In this document: positions 30,834 to 40,878 of the stretch, piece after piece | How the letters are laid out: every line of letters begins with the position of its first letter | Position numbering within the stretch: the stretch's first letter is position 1 | Source: Edwardsiella ictaluri ATCC 33202 | GTDB lineage: Bacteria; Pseudomonadota; Gammaproteobacteria; Enterobacterales; Enterobacteriaceae | Assembly (NCBI RefSeq): GCF_000264785.1 | Contig: NZ_AFJI01000023.1 | Span: 44,704-108,703, forward strand | DNA length: 64,000 bases | Direction: 5' to 3' | The notes under the pieces: generated by a model | What the model was told of the DNA's origin: nothing | What the model saw: only the letters and a program-made list of their open reading frames with translations | Databases searched by the model: none | Position numbers and translations under genes: made by a program

Positions 30834-33398
30834 TCAGAATAGCTCCTGACTCTGCCCCTCATTGTTGATGATCACGGTGCCGGCATCCGGCGTAGCATAG
30901 TCCGTCGGCTGGGTCCCCTCAATGAAGTACTCGCTACGGCTGTTACCGCTGCCGGTGGCCAGCTTGCCGGTCGCCCTGTCGATAACGACGCTGACAATGT
31001 CCGGTGGCGGCGGCAGCGGCTGCTCGGGGATTCCGGTCAGCGCCGACTTCATAAAGTCGTCCCATGCCGGCTGGGCGCTCTTGGCTCCGCCCTCACCGCC
31101 GGAAATCTGATCCTTCAGGGCCCCAGATACGGTGGTGCGTCCCAGATCGCGACGATGATCGTCAAAGCCTATCCAGACGCTGGTAGCAATACCCGGACCG
31201 TAACCGGAGAACCAGGCGTCTTTGGAGCTGTTGGTCGTGCCGGTTTTCCCGCCGATATCGTGGCGCTTCAGATCGCGCATCGCGCGCCACCCGGTTCCCA
31301 TCCAGCCCGGTTCTCCCCAGATGTTGCTGCTCAGCGCATCGTGCATCAGGAAGGCCAGCGGCGTGCTGATAACGTGCGGCGCATAGCGCTGATCGCTATC
31401 CTGACTGACCTGACTTGGCGTGACCTGCTCCAGCTCCGGCATCGGCACGTTGCCGTTCACGCTCGGGGTCGTTGAGACAGCGACGTTTTCTACACTGTCG
31501 TCGCTCAATACCGCTGACTTCGGCGTCGGGCCGTAGATAACCGGTAGATTACAGCTGTCGCATACGACCTTCGGATGAGCTTCATAGATCGTCTGATCGC
31601 TGCCGTCGACGACCTTGGTGATGAAGTAGGGGTCGACCAGATAGCCGCCGTTGGCAAAGACGGCGTAGCCGCGTACCAGCTGTAGTGGGGTAAAGTTGGC
31701 TGAGCCCAGCGCCAGGGATTCGGTCTTCACGATGTTCTGTGCGGGGAAGCCGAAGCGCAGCAGATAGTCTGCGGCGTAATCGACACCCATGGCGCGCATG
31801 GCACGTACCATTACCACGTTTTTCGACTCACCGAGACCCTGACGCAGGCGAATGGGACCGGCATAGGTTGGCGGTGAGTTTTTGGGCCGCCAATCGGTAC
31901 CTGCACCGGCATCCCAACGGGAGATGGGCAGATCGTTTAGGATGGTCGCCAGCGTCAGCCCCTTATCCATGGCGGCGGTGTACAGGAACGGTTTGATATT
32001 GGATCCGACCTGGCGCACCGATTGAGTGACCCGGTTAAATTTACTCTGATTAAAGTCAAAACCACCGACCAGTGCCTTGATGGCACCATCCTGCGGGCTG
32101 ATGGAGACCAGGGCGGAGTTGACGTCCGGCACCTGTGCCAACCACCAGTGCTTATCGCCATCCTGACGCACCCAAATCTGTTGTCCCGGCTGCAGGACAT
32201 CGCTGACTTTACGCGGTGTGGCACCCTGCACGCGATCGCTGCGGTAAGGGCGGGCCCAGCGCACGGTCGTCAGCGGCAGCGCAACGCTGTTGCCGTTGGC
32301 TAACATGGCCGTAGCGCTGTCGGCATCGGCCGACATCACAACAGCTGGCAGTAGCGGGCCGTAGGAGGGTAGACCGTTAAGCGTATCGGTGATCCGCTGC
32401 TGGCTCCAGGCAGACTGCCCGACTTTCCACAGTACGTTGGAGGGGCCGCGGTAGCCATGGCGCATATCGTAATTGATCACGTTATTACGCAGTGCCGTTT
32501 GGGCGGCAACCTGTAAGTGTTTGGTGATCGTGGTGTAGACCTTAAAGCCGTCGGTATAGGCATTTTCACCGTATTTCTCCACCATCTGCTGGCGCACCAT
32601 TTCGGCCAGATAGGGGGCGGAGAAGTCGATCTCAGGCCCGTGGTAGCGGGAGACCAGCGGTTCGCTGCGTGCCTGATCATACTGTGCCTGGGTGATGTAG
32701 TGTTCATCCAGCATCCGGCTAAGCACGACGTTGCGGCGGGCGACAGCACGATCGTGGGAGTAGAGTGGATTAAAGGTGGACGGTGCTTTGGGCAGGCCCG
32801 CGATCATGGCCATTTCACTCAGCGTGAGCTGATCGACGGATTTGCCAAAGTAGACCTGCGCTGCAGCGCCGACGCCGTAGGCGCGATAGCCCAGATAAAT
32901 TTTATTGAGGTAAAGATCGAGAATTTCGTCTTTATTCAATAGCTGCTCGATGCGAATGGCGAGAAAGGCCTCCTTGATTTTACGCATCAGCGTTCGCTCT
33001 GGGCTGAGGAAAAAGTTCCTGGCCAACTGCTGAGTGATGGTACTGGCGCCCTGCGAGGCATGCCCGGTAAACAGGGCGACGGAGGCGGCACGGAAGATGC
33101 CGATAGGATCAACGCCGTGGTGTTCGAAGAAACGGCTGTCTTCGGTAGCGATAAACGCCTTGACCATCAGCGGGGGGATCTGCGTGAGCGGCAGCGGAAT
33201 ACGGCGCTTTTCACCATATTGGGCGATGAGATAGCCGTCGGCGCTGTACACCTGCATCGGTGTCTGTAGCCGCACGTCTTTCAGCGTTGCAACGTCCGGG
33301 AGCTGCGGCTCAACGTATTTGTACAGGCCAAATACCGCAGCGACTCCCAGCAGAATGCAACAGACCGCGAGGATGATTAAATACTTTACGAACTTCAC
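30834..33398 (-). CDS. mrcA: Penicillin-binding protein 1A
   Basis: An 854-residue bifunctional peptidoglycan synthase anchored by one N-terminal membrane segment (about residues 7-28). The glycosyltransferase domain has the EDSRFFEHHGVD, QGASTITQQLARN and KIKEAFLAIRIE motifs. An OB-like insert follows. The transpeptidase domain carries the SXXK motif SNIK, SKN-type motif and KTG (GGKTGTTNSSKD). It is divergent from hofM, as in E. coli, where it makes wall together with LpoA. Confidence 0.97.
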   Translation of the reverse strand: MKFVKYLIILAVCCILLGVAAVFGLYKYVEPQLPDVATLKDVRLQTPMQVYSADGYLIAQYGEKRRIPLPLTQIPPLMVKAFIATEDSRFFEHHGVDPIGIFRAASVALFTGHASQGASTITQQLARNFFLSPERTLMRKIKEAFLAIRIEQLLNKDEILDLYLNKIYLGYRAYGVGAAAQVYFGKSVDQLTLSEMAMIAGLPKAPSTFNPLYSHDRAVARRNVVLSRMLDEHYITQAQYDQARSEPLVSRYHGPEIDFSAPYLAEMVRQQMVEKYGENAYTDGFKVYTTITKHLQVAAQTALRNNVINYDMRHGYRGPSNVLWKVGQSAWSQQRITDTLNGLPSYGPLLPAVVMSADADSATAMLANGNSVALPLTTVRWARPYRSDRVQGATPRKVSDVLQPGQQIWVRQDGDKHWWLAQVPDVNSALVSISPQDGAIKALVGGFDFNQSKFNRVTQSVRQVGSNIKPFLYTAAMDKGLTLATILNDLPISRWDAGAGTDWRPKNSPPTYAGPIRLRQGLGESKNVVMVRAMRAMGVDYAADYLLRFGFPAQNIVKTESLALGSANFTPLQLVRGYAVFANGGYLVDPYFITKVVDGSDQTIYEAHPKVVCDSCNLPVIYGPTPKSAVLSDDSVENVAVSTTPSVNGNVPMPELEQVTPSQVSQDSDQRYAPHVISTPLAFLMHDALSSNIWGEPGWMGTGWRAMRDLKRHDIGGKTGTTNSSKDAWFSGYGPGIATSVWIGFDDHRRDLGRTTVSGALKDQISGGEGGAKSAQPAWDDFMKSALTGIPEQPLPPPPDIVSVVIDRATGKLATGSGNSRSEYFIEGTQPTDYATPDAGTVIINNEGQSQELF

Positions 33399-33515
33399 CT
33401 GGAATTTCCCATTACATGTCAGTTGGGCAGTTTATAAACAAACGGGCAGTAGTATAAAGGCTAGCAGACACAGAGGATACGTTCTTTTAGTAAGTTGATG
33501 ATAAGGAGGCGCGGC

Positions 33516-34346
33516 ATGGGGGGCGGTCATTGGCGCTTGGGGATCGATATTCAGCCCGCTCAGCTGGTCGCCGTGGCGCTCTCGGCGCGCCGCGATGGCA
33601 TCCAGCTGCGCGGTTGGTGGCGACTGCCGCTGACGGCTGACCCGGATCGGGATGGCCTCTCTCCCTCGCTGCCCGCGACGCTGACTACGCTGCGCGCCCG
33701 TTTGCCGCGTCGGCTGTCAGTGCGGGCGGCTTTTCCCGCCGAGCGGGCGATCCGCGATATGCTGCCGGGCAGCACGCTTCCCCTGACCCCCTGGCAGCGG
33801 CATCGCCTGCTGTTGGCGCAGGGAGAGCGTCAGCTGATGTTGCCCGCACACCAGTTGGCCTGTGATTTCGCCCCCGCGCCCGAGGGGGGCGGGCGCTGGC
33901 AGGTGTGTGCCGTGCACCGCGCGCAGCGCGATCGGTGGTGCGCGCTGTTCGACAGCGCAGGCTTACCGCTGCAGCGCTTAACGCTGGCACCCTGTGCATT
34001 GCGGCGTTTGGCTCGTCTGGCCGGGGAGAGCCCAGCAGCGCCGTTGATCTACGGCGATGGGTATCGCTTTTGCTGGATAGCGCCCTGGGGATCACCACTA
34101 CAGTATGGCTTTGTTTCCCTCAGCGACGGCCCAGAGGCGGCCTGTGCCCAGGCCGTGGCCGCGCTGCCGCCCGGTGTGGCCGACGGCGTCGCGCCGCTGC
34201 ACTGCGGTAGCGATAGTGGCCACCGGGGGTGGTCCGGCCTGCGCGCCGTACGTCATCTCGTCTCCCCGCTGCCCGCCGATCCCGCGGCGTTTTGCCTCGC
34301 GCTGGGGCTGGCCGTGATGCCGGAGTCACCGCTGTGGATGACATAG
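33516..34346 (+). CDS. hofM: PilM-like DNA utilization protein HofM
   Basis: A 276-residue actin-fold protein of the PilM/ComM type (LGIDIQPAQLVAVAL at the N-terminus). In E. coli hofMNOPQ are needed to use external DNA as a nutrient and resemble the competence pilus assembly genes pilMNOPQ. Two earlier in-frame starts exist, but ATG 33516 follows a strong AAGGAGG site with a 7-base spacer. Its end overlaps hofN by 13 bases. Confidence 0.9.
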   Translation: MGGGHWRLGIDIQPAQLVAVALSARRDGIQLRGWWRLPLTADPDRDGLSPSLPATLTTLRARLPRRLSVRAAFPAERAIRDMLPGSTLPLTPWQRHRLLLAQGERQLMLPAHQLACDFAPAPEGGGRWQVCAVHRAQRDRWCALFDSAGLPLQRLTLAPCALRRLARLAGESPAAPLIYGDGYRFCWIAPWGSPLQYGFVSLSDGPEAACAQAVAALPPGVADGVAPLHCGSDSGHRGWSGLRAVRHLVSPLPADPAAFCLALGLAVMPESPLWMT

Positions 34347-34864
34347 ATCTGCTTTCTTGGCGTGAGGCCCGGCGCCGGGCGCGTCTTCGTATGCTATGGC
34401 TGACGCTGGTGCTGGGAATACCTGCGTTCACTGCGCTGGGGATGAGTGCCGAGTGTCTGCTGCGTCAGCGTCGGGCGCCGTTGGTCAGGTTGGTCGCAGA
34501 GCAGACCCGCCAGCGGGAGACAGCTCAGCGCCAGCTTCAACAGAGGCTGGATGCACTGTCCGCCTCTCTGCAGCGTGAGTCGGCATCCGGGCCTTCTGGG
34601 GCCGCGCTGCCGGGCGCGACGGTGGCGGGGCTGGCACAGCAGCTGCGTCAGGTGCAGGCCACGATCCCTGATGCGGTGTGGCTGACGCGCCTGCTCCATC
34701 AACCGCCGTATTGGCTCTTGGAGGGGCAGGGTGAATCCCGGCAGGAGGTGGCCGATTTTGCCCTGCATATGGCGGCGTGGCGGTGGTTGGGGCTGCGTCG
34801 TGCTGACGATGGTCGCTGGCAGTTTACGCTGCGCCTCTGTGCGATGGAGGGGTGCCATGAGTGA
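34334..34864 (+). CDS. hofN: PilN-like DNA utilization protein HofN
   Basis: A 176-residue inner-membrane protein with one N-terminal membrane segment (about residues 17-40) and a coiled-coil stretch after it (RLVAEQTRQRETAQRQLQQRL), the PilN pattern. The start is probably GTG at 34334, preceded by GGAG; it gives VDDIDLLSWREARRR, which aligns with the E. coli N-terminus PPINFLPWRQQRR. No suitable ATG is available there. It overlaps hofM and hofO. Confidence 0.85.
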   Translation: MDDIDLLSWREARRRARLRMLWLTLVLGIPAFTALGMSAECLLRQRRAPLVRLVAEQTRQRETAQRQLQQRLDALSASLQRESASGPSGAALPGATVAGLAQQLRQVQATIPDAVWLTRLLHQPPYWLLEGQGESRQEVADFALHMAAWRWLGLRRADDGRWQFTLRLCAMEGCHE

Positions 34865-35330
34865 ACTGCTGCTGTCGTTGCAGGGTAGACTGTATACCTT
34901 ATCACCACGTGCGCTGCATCAATGGCTGTGGGGCGGTGTTTTTTTGCTTCTGATGTCGCTGCTGGCCGGACTGTGGCTCAGGCACACGCTGGAGCAGCAG
35001 CGGCTGCGCATCCAACTGACGGAGGGTACTGCGCAGGCAGCGATGCTGCAGGTTCAGCGCTGGGCGACTGAACTGCGGCTCTGGCAGGCGGATGTCGTCG
35101 CGATCGCACAGGCAGCACGTCAGGCGCGATGTGCTCCGGTACATAACGTCGCACTTTCTTGGCAGATCCAGAGCGACGGGCGGCGTCATATCTCTGCTGA
35201 CATGACATTCAGCGCGCTGCTGCAGACGCTGGATACCCTGTCCGACTGCGGTCAGCGTGTGAGTACGCTGACGATCACGCCGCTCGCGCAGGGGGTGCAT
35301 ATAACCTGGGTGGAGCAGGAGGACGAATGA
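34857..35330 (+). CDS. hofO: PilO-like DNA utilization protein HofO
   Basis: A 157-residue protein with one membrane segment (about residues 24-42) followed by a periplasmic domain, matching PilO/HofO in organisation. Sequence conservation of this family is low, so the name rests on gene order between hofN and hofQ. The start overlaps hofN by 8 bases and the end overlaps hofP by 4 bases. Confidence 0.82.
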   Translation: MSELLLSLQGRLYTLSPRALHQWLWGGVFLLLMSLLAGLWLRHTLEQQRLRIQLTEGTAQAAMLQVQRWATELRLWQADVVAIAQAARQARCAPVHNVALSWQIQSDGRRHISADMTFSALLQTLDTLSDCGQRVSTLTITPLAQGVHITWVEQEDE

Positions 35331-35647
35331 GGGCGTGTGGCATCAGATGGGGGGCGCTGCTGCTGGCGTGTGGCTGCGACGCTGCACGGGATCCTTTCCA
35401 GCCTCCCGAGCGCGCCACGGCAACGTCCGCGGCGGTCAGCGCCGTCGGGATCGTCGGTCGGACGCCCTGTTTTTCTCTGTGGCTGCGCGATGAGATTGGC
35501 CGTTGGCGGCCAGCGGCGCTGCCCGCCTCACCGAGTCCTGCCTTGTCCCGTTCATTGACGCTACGTTTTACGCCGCTGACGCTATATCCCTTTCGCTGTC
35601 CGCGCCTTATCCCTTTGGCGGCGCGTCGGGAGGGCGAGGGGACATGA
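35327..35647 (+). CDS. hofP: PilP-like protein HofP
   Basis: A 106-residue exported protein with an N-terminal signal ending near CGCDAA. The RDPFQPPE motif just after the signal is the PilP/HofP hallmark. It is shorter than the 134-residue E. coli HofP. PilP-type proteins link the inner-membrane PilNO complex to the secretin. Its ends overlap hofO and hofQ by 4 bases each. Confidence 0.82.
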   Translation: MRACGIRWGALLLACGCDAARDPFQPPERATATSAAVSAVGIVGRTPCFSLWLRDEIGRWRPAALPASPSPALSRSLTLRFTPLTLYPFRCPRLIPLAARREGEGT

Positions 35648-36909
35648 GATGTCTTCCTGCGTATGTCGCAGCTCTCGCGGTGCTGCTGGTCATGAGTCCG
35701 ACGGGGCAGGCGATGCCCCTGACGCTCTGGTTCGATCGCGCTCCCCTGTCCAGCGTGCTGCAGGCGGTGGCGGAGTTTGCCGGGCTGAATCTGATCCTCA
35801 GTGAGGAGGTGCGTGGAGAGGCGACGGTACATATTGCCCACACTCCGTGGCCACGGGTACTTGATGCTCTGGCGGAGATCCACGATCTCAGCGTGGTACG
35901 GCGCGATGGGATACTGCTGATCCAAAGCCGTGCGCGTGCGGCGCGACAGATCAGGCCCGCTGCGGCGCCTGCGCCGCCCAAACCGCCGCAGATGCGGAGC
36001 CAGCGCGTGGTGCTGCACTATGCTGATGCGGCCACGGTGGAGAAAAGCCTGCGTCAGCGTCGCGATTTGCTGGGTGAGACGGGCAGCGCGGTGGCTGACA
36101 GTCGAACTAATGCCCTGCTGCTGAGGGCGGAGGTCGCCCGTCTGGCGCCGCTGCGCGACTGGATTGCTCAGTTGGATGTACCACTGCCGCAGGTACAGCT
36201 GGCGGCCCATATTGTCTCTATCAGCCAAGAAGGGCTGCGTGAACTGGGGATCCGCTGGAGCAGCGGTGACCAACGATCACGAGGGCAGGATACGTTACGC
36301 GGTGCGGCGGATGCCTATTTCAGCGCGGGGTTTCAGGTAGCCCGCATCGGTGGCCAGACGCTGGCAGTCGCGCTTGCGGCATTGGAGCGGCAGGATAAGG
36401 TGGCGATCATCGCCAGTCCGCATCTGATGGCTGCCCATGGGCAGACTGCCAGCATAAAACAGGGCAGTGAGCTCCCCTATGCCGTCTCCGGCGGCGAGCG
36501 TGGTGTGAGTACCATGGAGTTCAAGGAGGCGGTGCTGGGTATGTCGGTCACACCACGGATATTGGCCGATGCGCGTATCGAGCTGGCGCTGCAGATAAGC
36601 CAGAACATGCCGGGGCGCGTAGTGCGTCAGGGTGACAGCGAGGCACTGGCTATCGATAAACAGGAAATTACGACCCAGGTTACTCTGGCCGACGGCGACA
36701 CGGCGATGCTGGGCGGTATTTTTCAGTATCAGCGTCAGGTGGATAGCATCGGTTTTCCCTGGCTTGCCGATGTACCGCTGCTGGGCCATTTACTGCGCAG
36801 CGACAGCCAGCGCAGCGGGCGGCGCGAACTGGTGATTTTTATTACGCCGACCCTGCTTTCTGCCTCTTCTCTTCTCCCTCGAACGCTGCGCCCGCCGGCG
36901 CGTGGCTAA
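35644..36909 (+). CDS. hofQ: DNA uptake secretin HofQ
   Basis: A 421-residue secretin of the PilQ/ComE family, exported by a signal of about 23 residues. Residues 26-100 form an STN-like domain, followed by an N-domain (RVVLHYADAATVEKSL) and the C-terminal secretin domain from about residue 185, ending with VPLLGHLLRS...RELVIFITP. It would form the outer-membrane channel for DNA entry. The ATG at 35644 overlaps the hofP stop codon; the longer upstream frame runs through hofP. aroK follows after 287 bases. Confidence 0.92.
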   Translation: MRCLPAYVAALAVLLVMSPTGQAMPLTLWFDRAPLSSVLQAVAEFAGLNLILSEEVRGEATVHIAHTPWPRVLDALAEIHDLSVVRRDGILLIQSRARAARQIRPAAAPAPPKPPQMRSQRVVLHYADAATVEKSLRQRRDLLGETGSAVADSRTNALLLRAEVARLAPLRDWIAQLDVPLPQVQLAAHIVSISQEGLRELGIRWSSGDQRSRGQDTLRGAADAYFSAGFQVARIGGQTLAVALAALERQDKVAIIASPHLMAAHGQTASIKQGSELPYAVSGGERGVSTMEFKEAVLGMSVTPRILADARIELALQISQNMPGRVVRQGDSEALAIDKQEITTQVTLADGDTAMLGGIFQYQRQVDSIGFPWLADVPLLGHLLRSDSQRSGRRELVIFITPTLLSASSLLPRTLRPPARG

Positions 36910-37196
36910 AAATTTTTATCACATGAATTGCTTCCGCGTTTGACGCTGGGATGGATTTGGCATACAAGGTTAGCGGTTTGCGCCTTGTTCCGTCCCGTAT
37001 TTCCTGTCGTACACTGGGTCTGGTTTGTGTATCGCGCCGCGCGGAAATTTATTCGGTTGCCAAACAGCCTTGAGTGTTGAGATAATTTTTCGTCTGATCT
37101 CGCACTATCTTCATGAGGTTTCAGTTTCGGTCCCGTCGCTAATTCGATTGGCGGGGCGGGTTATCATTAACGTATTGTCTTAGTAGTACCGAAAAC

Positions 37197-37715
37197 ATGG
37201 CAGAGAAACGCAATATCTTTCTGGTTGGGCCTATGGGTGCCGGCAAAAGTACTATTGGCCGTCAGTTAGCGCAGCAGCTGAACATGGAATTCTTCGACTC
37301 CGACCAGGAGATCGAACGTCGTACCGGCGCTGATGTGAGCTGGGTCTTTGACGTTGAGGGCGAAGAGGGCTTTCGCGATCGCGAAGAGAAAGTCATCAAT
37401 GAACTGACGGAAAAGCAAGGCATCGTGCTGGCGACCGGGGGCGGCTCCGTCAAATCCCGCGAGACCCGTAATCGCCTGTCCGCGAGGGGCGTGGTTGTCT
37501 ATCTGGAAACTACCATTGAAAAACAGCTGGCGCGCACTCAGCGTGACAAAAAGCGTCCGTTGCTGCAGGTAGATACGCCGCGCGAGGTGCTGGAGCAGCT
37601 GGCGCAGGAACGCAATCCGATGTATGAGGAGATTGCCGACGTGACTATCCGCACGGATGAGCAGAGCGCCAAAGTGGTGGCCAACCAGATTATCCATTTG
37701 CTGGAAAACAACTGA
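37197..37715 (+). CDS. aroK: Shikimate kinase I
   Basis: A 172-residue kinase that phosphorylates shikimate at O3 in aromatic amino acid synthesis. The Walker A motif GPMGAGKST is at residues 11-19; the shikimate-binding [11 protein letters not shown] and lid RDKKRPLL stretches are intact. It lies 46 bases upstream of aroB and probably shares its transcript, as in the E. coli aroKB-damX-dam-rpe-gph-trpS superoperon. Confidence 0.97.
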   Translation: MAEKRNIFLVGPMGAGKSTIGRQLAQQLNMEFFDSDQEIERRTGADVSWVFDVEGEEGFRDREEKVINELTEKQGIVLATGGGSVKSRETRNRLSARGVVVYLETTIEKQLARTQRDKKRPLLQVDTPREVLEQLAQERNPMYEEIADVTIRTDEQSAKVVANQIIHLLENN

Positions 37716-37761
37716 ACGGTTGGCTGAGGAACTAGCGTTGTAACAGGGGGGCTGGCAGGCC

Positions 37762-38847
37762 GTGGAAAGGATAACCGTAACGCTCGGGGAGCGCAGCTAC
37801 CCGATCAGCATCGCCAGTGGGCTTTTTTCACAGGAGGCGGCTTTCTGGCCGCTGCGCTCCGGCGAGCAGGCCATGCTGGTCACCAACGAAACCCTGGCCA
37901 AACTGTATCTGGCGCCGGTTCAGCGCACGCTGGAGCGGGCAGGCGTACGCGTCGGGCAGGTGATCCTGCCCGACGGTGAGCAGTTTAAGTCACTGAGCGT
38001 ACTGGAGCGGGTATTCAGCGCGCTGCTGGAGAACAACCACGGGCGGGATACCACGCTGGTGGCGTTGGGGGGCGGCGTGATCGGCGATCTGATCGGTTTT
38101 GCCGCCGCGTGCTATCAGCGCGGTGTGCGCTTCATTCAGGTGCCGACAACGCTGTTGGCGCAGGTGGACTCCTCGGTGGGCGGGAAGACTGCGGTCAATC
38201 ATCCGCTGGGTAAGAATATGATCGGCGCGTTTTATCAGCCGGCCAGCGTGACGATCGACATCGACTGTCTGCAGACCCTGCCACTGCGCGAGCTCGCCTC
38301 CGGGCTGGCGGAGGTCATTAAATACGGCATCATCATGGATGCCGATTTTTTCCGTTGGCTTGAGACGCAGATGGATGCGCTGCTGCGTCTGGAGCCGTCC
38401 GCGCTGGTCTACTGTATCCGCCGCTGCTGCGAGCTGAAGGCGCAGGTGGTGGCGGAGGATGAGCGTGAGCAGGGCCGCCGGGCGCTGTTGAATCTCGGCC
38501 ATACGTTTGGTCATGCCATCGAGGCTGAGATGGGCTATGGCAACTGGCTGCACGGCGAGGCAGTGGCCGCGGGGACGATGATGGCGGCCCGCGTGGCCTG
38601 CCGTCTGGGCTATCTGCAGCCGCAGCAGGCCGAGCGTATGTCGGCGCTACTGACGCGCGCCGGGCTGCCGGTGCAGGGGCCGGCTGGTATGATCCCTGAC
38701 GCCTATCTGCCGCATATGCTGCGTGATAAGAAGGTGCTGGGCGGAACCCTGCGGCTGGTGTTGCCGACCGCTATCGGTAGCGCGGAGGTGTTCGCAGGGG
38801 TAAGCCATGATGTCGTGCGGGACGCGATTGCGGACTGCCTGGCCTGA
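37762..38847 (+). CDS. aroB: 3-dehydroquinate synthase
   Basis: A 361-residue NAD- and Zn-dependent enzyme making 3-dehydroquinate from DAHP, the second step of the shikimate pathway. The NAD-binding [15 protein letters not shown], the zinc-ligand glutamate in LAEVIKYG, and the [12 protein letters not shown] and LHGEAVAAG histidine motifs are present. It sits between aroK and damX. Confidence 0.97.
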   Translation: MERITVTLGERSYPISIASGLFSQEAAFWPLRSGEQAMLVTNETLAKLYLAPVQRTLERAGVRVGQVILPDGEQFKSLSVLERVFSALLENNHGRDTTLVALGGGVIGDLIGFAAACYQRGVRFIQVPTTLLAQVDSSVGGKTAVNHPLGKNMIGAFYQPASVTIDIDCLQTLPLRELASGLAEVIKYGIIMDADFFRWLETQMDALLRLEPSALVYCIRRCCELKAQVVAEDEREQGRRALLNLGHTFGHAIEAEMGYGNWLHGEAVAAGTMMAARVACRLGYLQPQQAERMSALLTRAGLPVQGPAGMIPDAYLPHMLRDKKVLGGTLRLVLPTAIGSAEVFAGVSHDVVRDAIADCLA

Positions 38848-38908
38848 GCGGTTAATTGGCGAGTCTCCGGCGCGGTACGGTCGGCTTTGCCCCTAAGTGG
38901 AGGGTGAG

Positions 38909-39934
38909 ATGGATCAAGAAGAGTTTAAAGCAGATGATGAGTTAAAACCGGACGCCAGCGATCGTCGTTCGCCGCGTGCGCGCAGCCGACGTCCCGCGAC
39001 GCCGCGTCTGACGGTATCGCGTCAGCATCTGATGATCGGCGCCGGCGTCCTGGTATTGCTGGTGGTGATCGTTGCGATCGGATCGGCGCTGAAGTCGCCC
39101 TCCAAGGGGAGCTCCGCCCAGTCTGCGGCTACGACGGGCAGCGCCAGAGAGATTAATCTATCTGGCGCATCTTCCATGACCAACGGCAGTGCCGGAAGTA
39201 ACGTGACTGACGTTCAGGACGGTAGTGGGGTCAGTAACTCCGCGCCGCTGGGTCAGCCGCAGCCGATCACGATGCCCTCCATATCGCCGACGCCAACGCA
39301 GTCTGCTCCGGCGGCTCAGGAGCGCGGGCAGCAGCGGATCGATCTGGCGGGGAACTCTGTTTCCGATGCGCTGACTCAGCAGCAGGGCGCGTTGGACGCG
39401 ATGCCGCAGGCCGACACGTTACCGACGGCACCGGCAACGGTGGCCGGTGGCGCAGCGCGTATCGCGCCGAAAGTGGCGGTCGAATCGACGCCGCGCCCCA
39501 AGACGCCGCCGCGTCGGGAGGAGCGGGCACCGGTCCGTCACAGCGAGAAGAGCGTAGCGCGGACACCTAGCGCACCGAAGCAAACGGCGCACCTGCCGGT
39601 GGTGGGCAGCAATGGTAAACCGGCGGCGCATCTGCCGCAGAGCGCCAACAGCAGCGCTGGGACGCTGAAGAGCGCCCCGGGCAGTCACTATACCCTACAG
39701 CTGAGCGGCGCCTCGCAGCCCACTACGCTGCATGCGTTTGCCCGTCACCAGAGCCTGAGCCATTACTGGGTATATGAAACATCCCGCAACGGTAAGCCTT
39801 GGTACGTGCTGGTCAGCGGCAGCTATGCGACGCCGGCGGATGCCCGGCGGGCGATTGCGGCGTTGCCGACAGAGGTGCAGGCGATGAAGCCCTGGGCTCG
39901 TCCGCTGAGCCAGGTGCAAAAGGATGCAAAGTAA
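38909..39934 (+). CDS. damX: Cell division SPOR-domain protein DamX, shortened form
   Basis: A 341-residue inner-membrane division protein with an N-terminal cytoplasmic part, one membrane segment (about residues 46-64), a Ser/Thr/Ala/Pro-rich periplasmic linker and a C-terminal SPOR domain (SHYTLQLSGAS to the end) that binds septal glycan. It is nearly 90 residues shorter than E. coli DamX. The acidic cytoplasmic stretch before the membrane segment is missing. The ATG at 38909 follows GGAGGG; an in-frame GTG at 38897 is less likely. Confidence 0.93.
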   Translation: MDQEEFKADDELKPDASDRRSPRARSRRPATPRLTVSRQHLMIGAGVLVLLVVIVAIGSALKSPSKGSSAQSAATTGSAREINLSGASSMTNGSAGSNVTDVQDGSGVSNSAPLGQPQPITMPSISPTPTQSAPAAQERGQQRIDLAGNSVSDALTQQQGALDAMPQADTLPTAPATVAGGAARIAPKVAVESTPRPKTPPRREERAPVRHSEKSVARTPSAPKQTAHLPVVGSNGKPAAHLPQSANSSAGTLKSAPGSHYTLQLSGASQPTTLHAFARHQSLSHYWVYETSRNGKPWYVLVSGSYATPADARRAIAALPTEVQAMKPWARPLSQVQKDAK

Positions 39935-40023
39935 GCTGTCACCCATAAAACGCGCGCGATGTGCTGTCTGAAAAGGTACGCCCTGGCGAATTGAAAGAGT
40001 AGAAATAACTGACTGGCGACGGC

Positions 40024-40842
40024 ATGAAGAAGAAGCGCGCATTTTTGAAATGGGCCGGCGGGAAATATCCTTTGATTGAAGAGATCCGTCGGCACCTGCC
40101 GGCGGGCGAGAGGCTGATAGAGCCTTTCGTCGGCGCTGGCTCTGTGTTTTTAAACACGGATTACGATGAGTACCTGTTGGCGGACATTAACGCCGATCTG
40201 GTCGGGTTGTACAATATTGTGAAAGATGAGACGGATCGCTTTATCAGCGATGCCCGTCAGATGTTTTGCCCTGAACTGAACGTCTCGGAGGAGTATTACC
40301 GCATCCGCGAGGCCTTTAACCTGTGCGACGATCGTTACCAGCGGGCGCTGTACTTCCTCTATCTGAACCGGCACTGCTATAACGGTCTGTGCCGCTATAA
40401 TGCCAAGGGGGAGTTCAACGTCCCCTTCGGGCGCTATAAAAAGCCCTACTTCCCGCAGGAGGAGCTGGAGTTTTTTGCCCGCAAGGCCGAGCGCGCCGTG
40501 TTTGTCTGCGAACATTACCAGCAGACGATGCTGCGCGCGCAGCCGGGTGCCGTGGTGTATTGCGATCCACCCTACGCCCCGCTGTCCGCTACCGCCAATT
40601 TTACCGCCTACCATGTCAACGGCTTTGGCTTTGCCGAGCAGATGCGTCTGGCGGAGTTGGCCGGTGAACTGGCCCAGCGTCAGGTGCCGGTGCTGATCTC
40701 TAACCATGAAACCCCGCTAACGCGGGAGTGGTATGCGCAGGCCGATGCGCTGCACGTCGTGAAAGTTCGGCGTACCATCAGCAGAAAAACTGACGGGCGC
40801 AGCAAAGTGAACGAATTATTGGCGCTGTACGGCAAGCGCTGA
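40024..40842 (+). CDS. dam: DNA adenine methyltransferase Dam
   Basis: A 272-residue alpha-group N6-adenine methyltransferase acting on GATC. Motif I FVGAGSVFLN is at residues 35-44 and the catalytic DPPY at 181-184, both at the E. coli positions. The N-terminal FLKWAGGKYPL stretch binds AdoMet. It serves mismatch repair strand choice, replication initiation and gene regulation. It follows damX by 89 bases and precedes rpe. Confidence 0.97.
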   Translation: MKKKRAFLKWAGGKYPLIEEIRRHLPAGERLIEPFVGAGSVFLNTDYDEYLLADINADLVGLYNIVKDETDRFISDARQMFCPELNVSEEYYRIREAFNLCDDRYQRALYFLYLNRHCYNGLCRYNAKGEFNVPFGRYKKPYFPQEELEFFARKAERAVFVCEHYQQTMLRAQPGAVVYCDPPYAPLSATANFTAYHVNGFGFAEQMRLAELAGELAQRQVPVLISNHETPLTREWYAQADALHVVKVRRTISRKTDGRSKVNELLALYGKR

Positions 40843-40878
40843 GCGCGGTCGTCAGCCCCCCGAGCCCAGGAGAAACGG

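Noticed and set aside
35275..36273. Open frame opposite hofOPQ (332 codons)
   Set aside because: It crosses three real genes on the other strand and shows no family motif.
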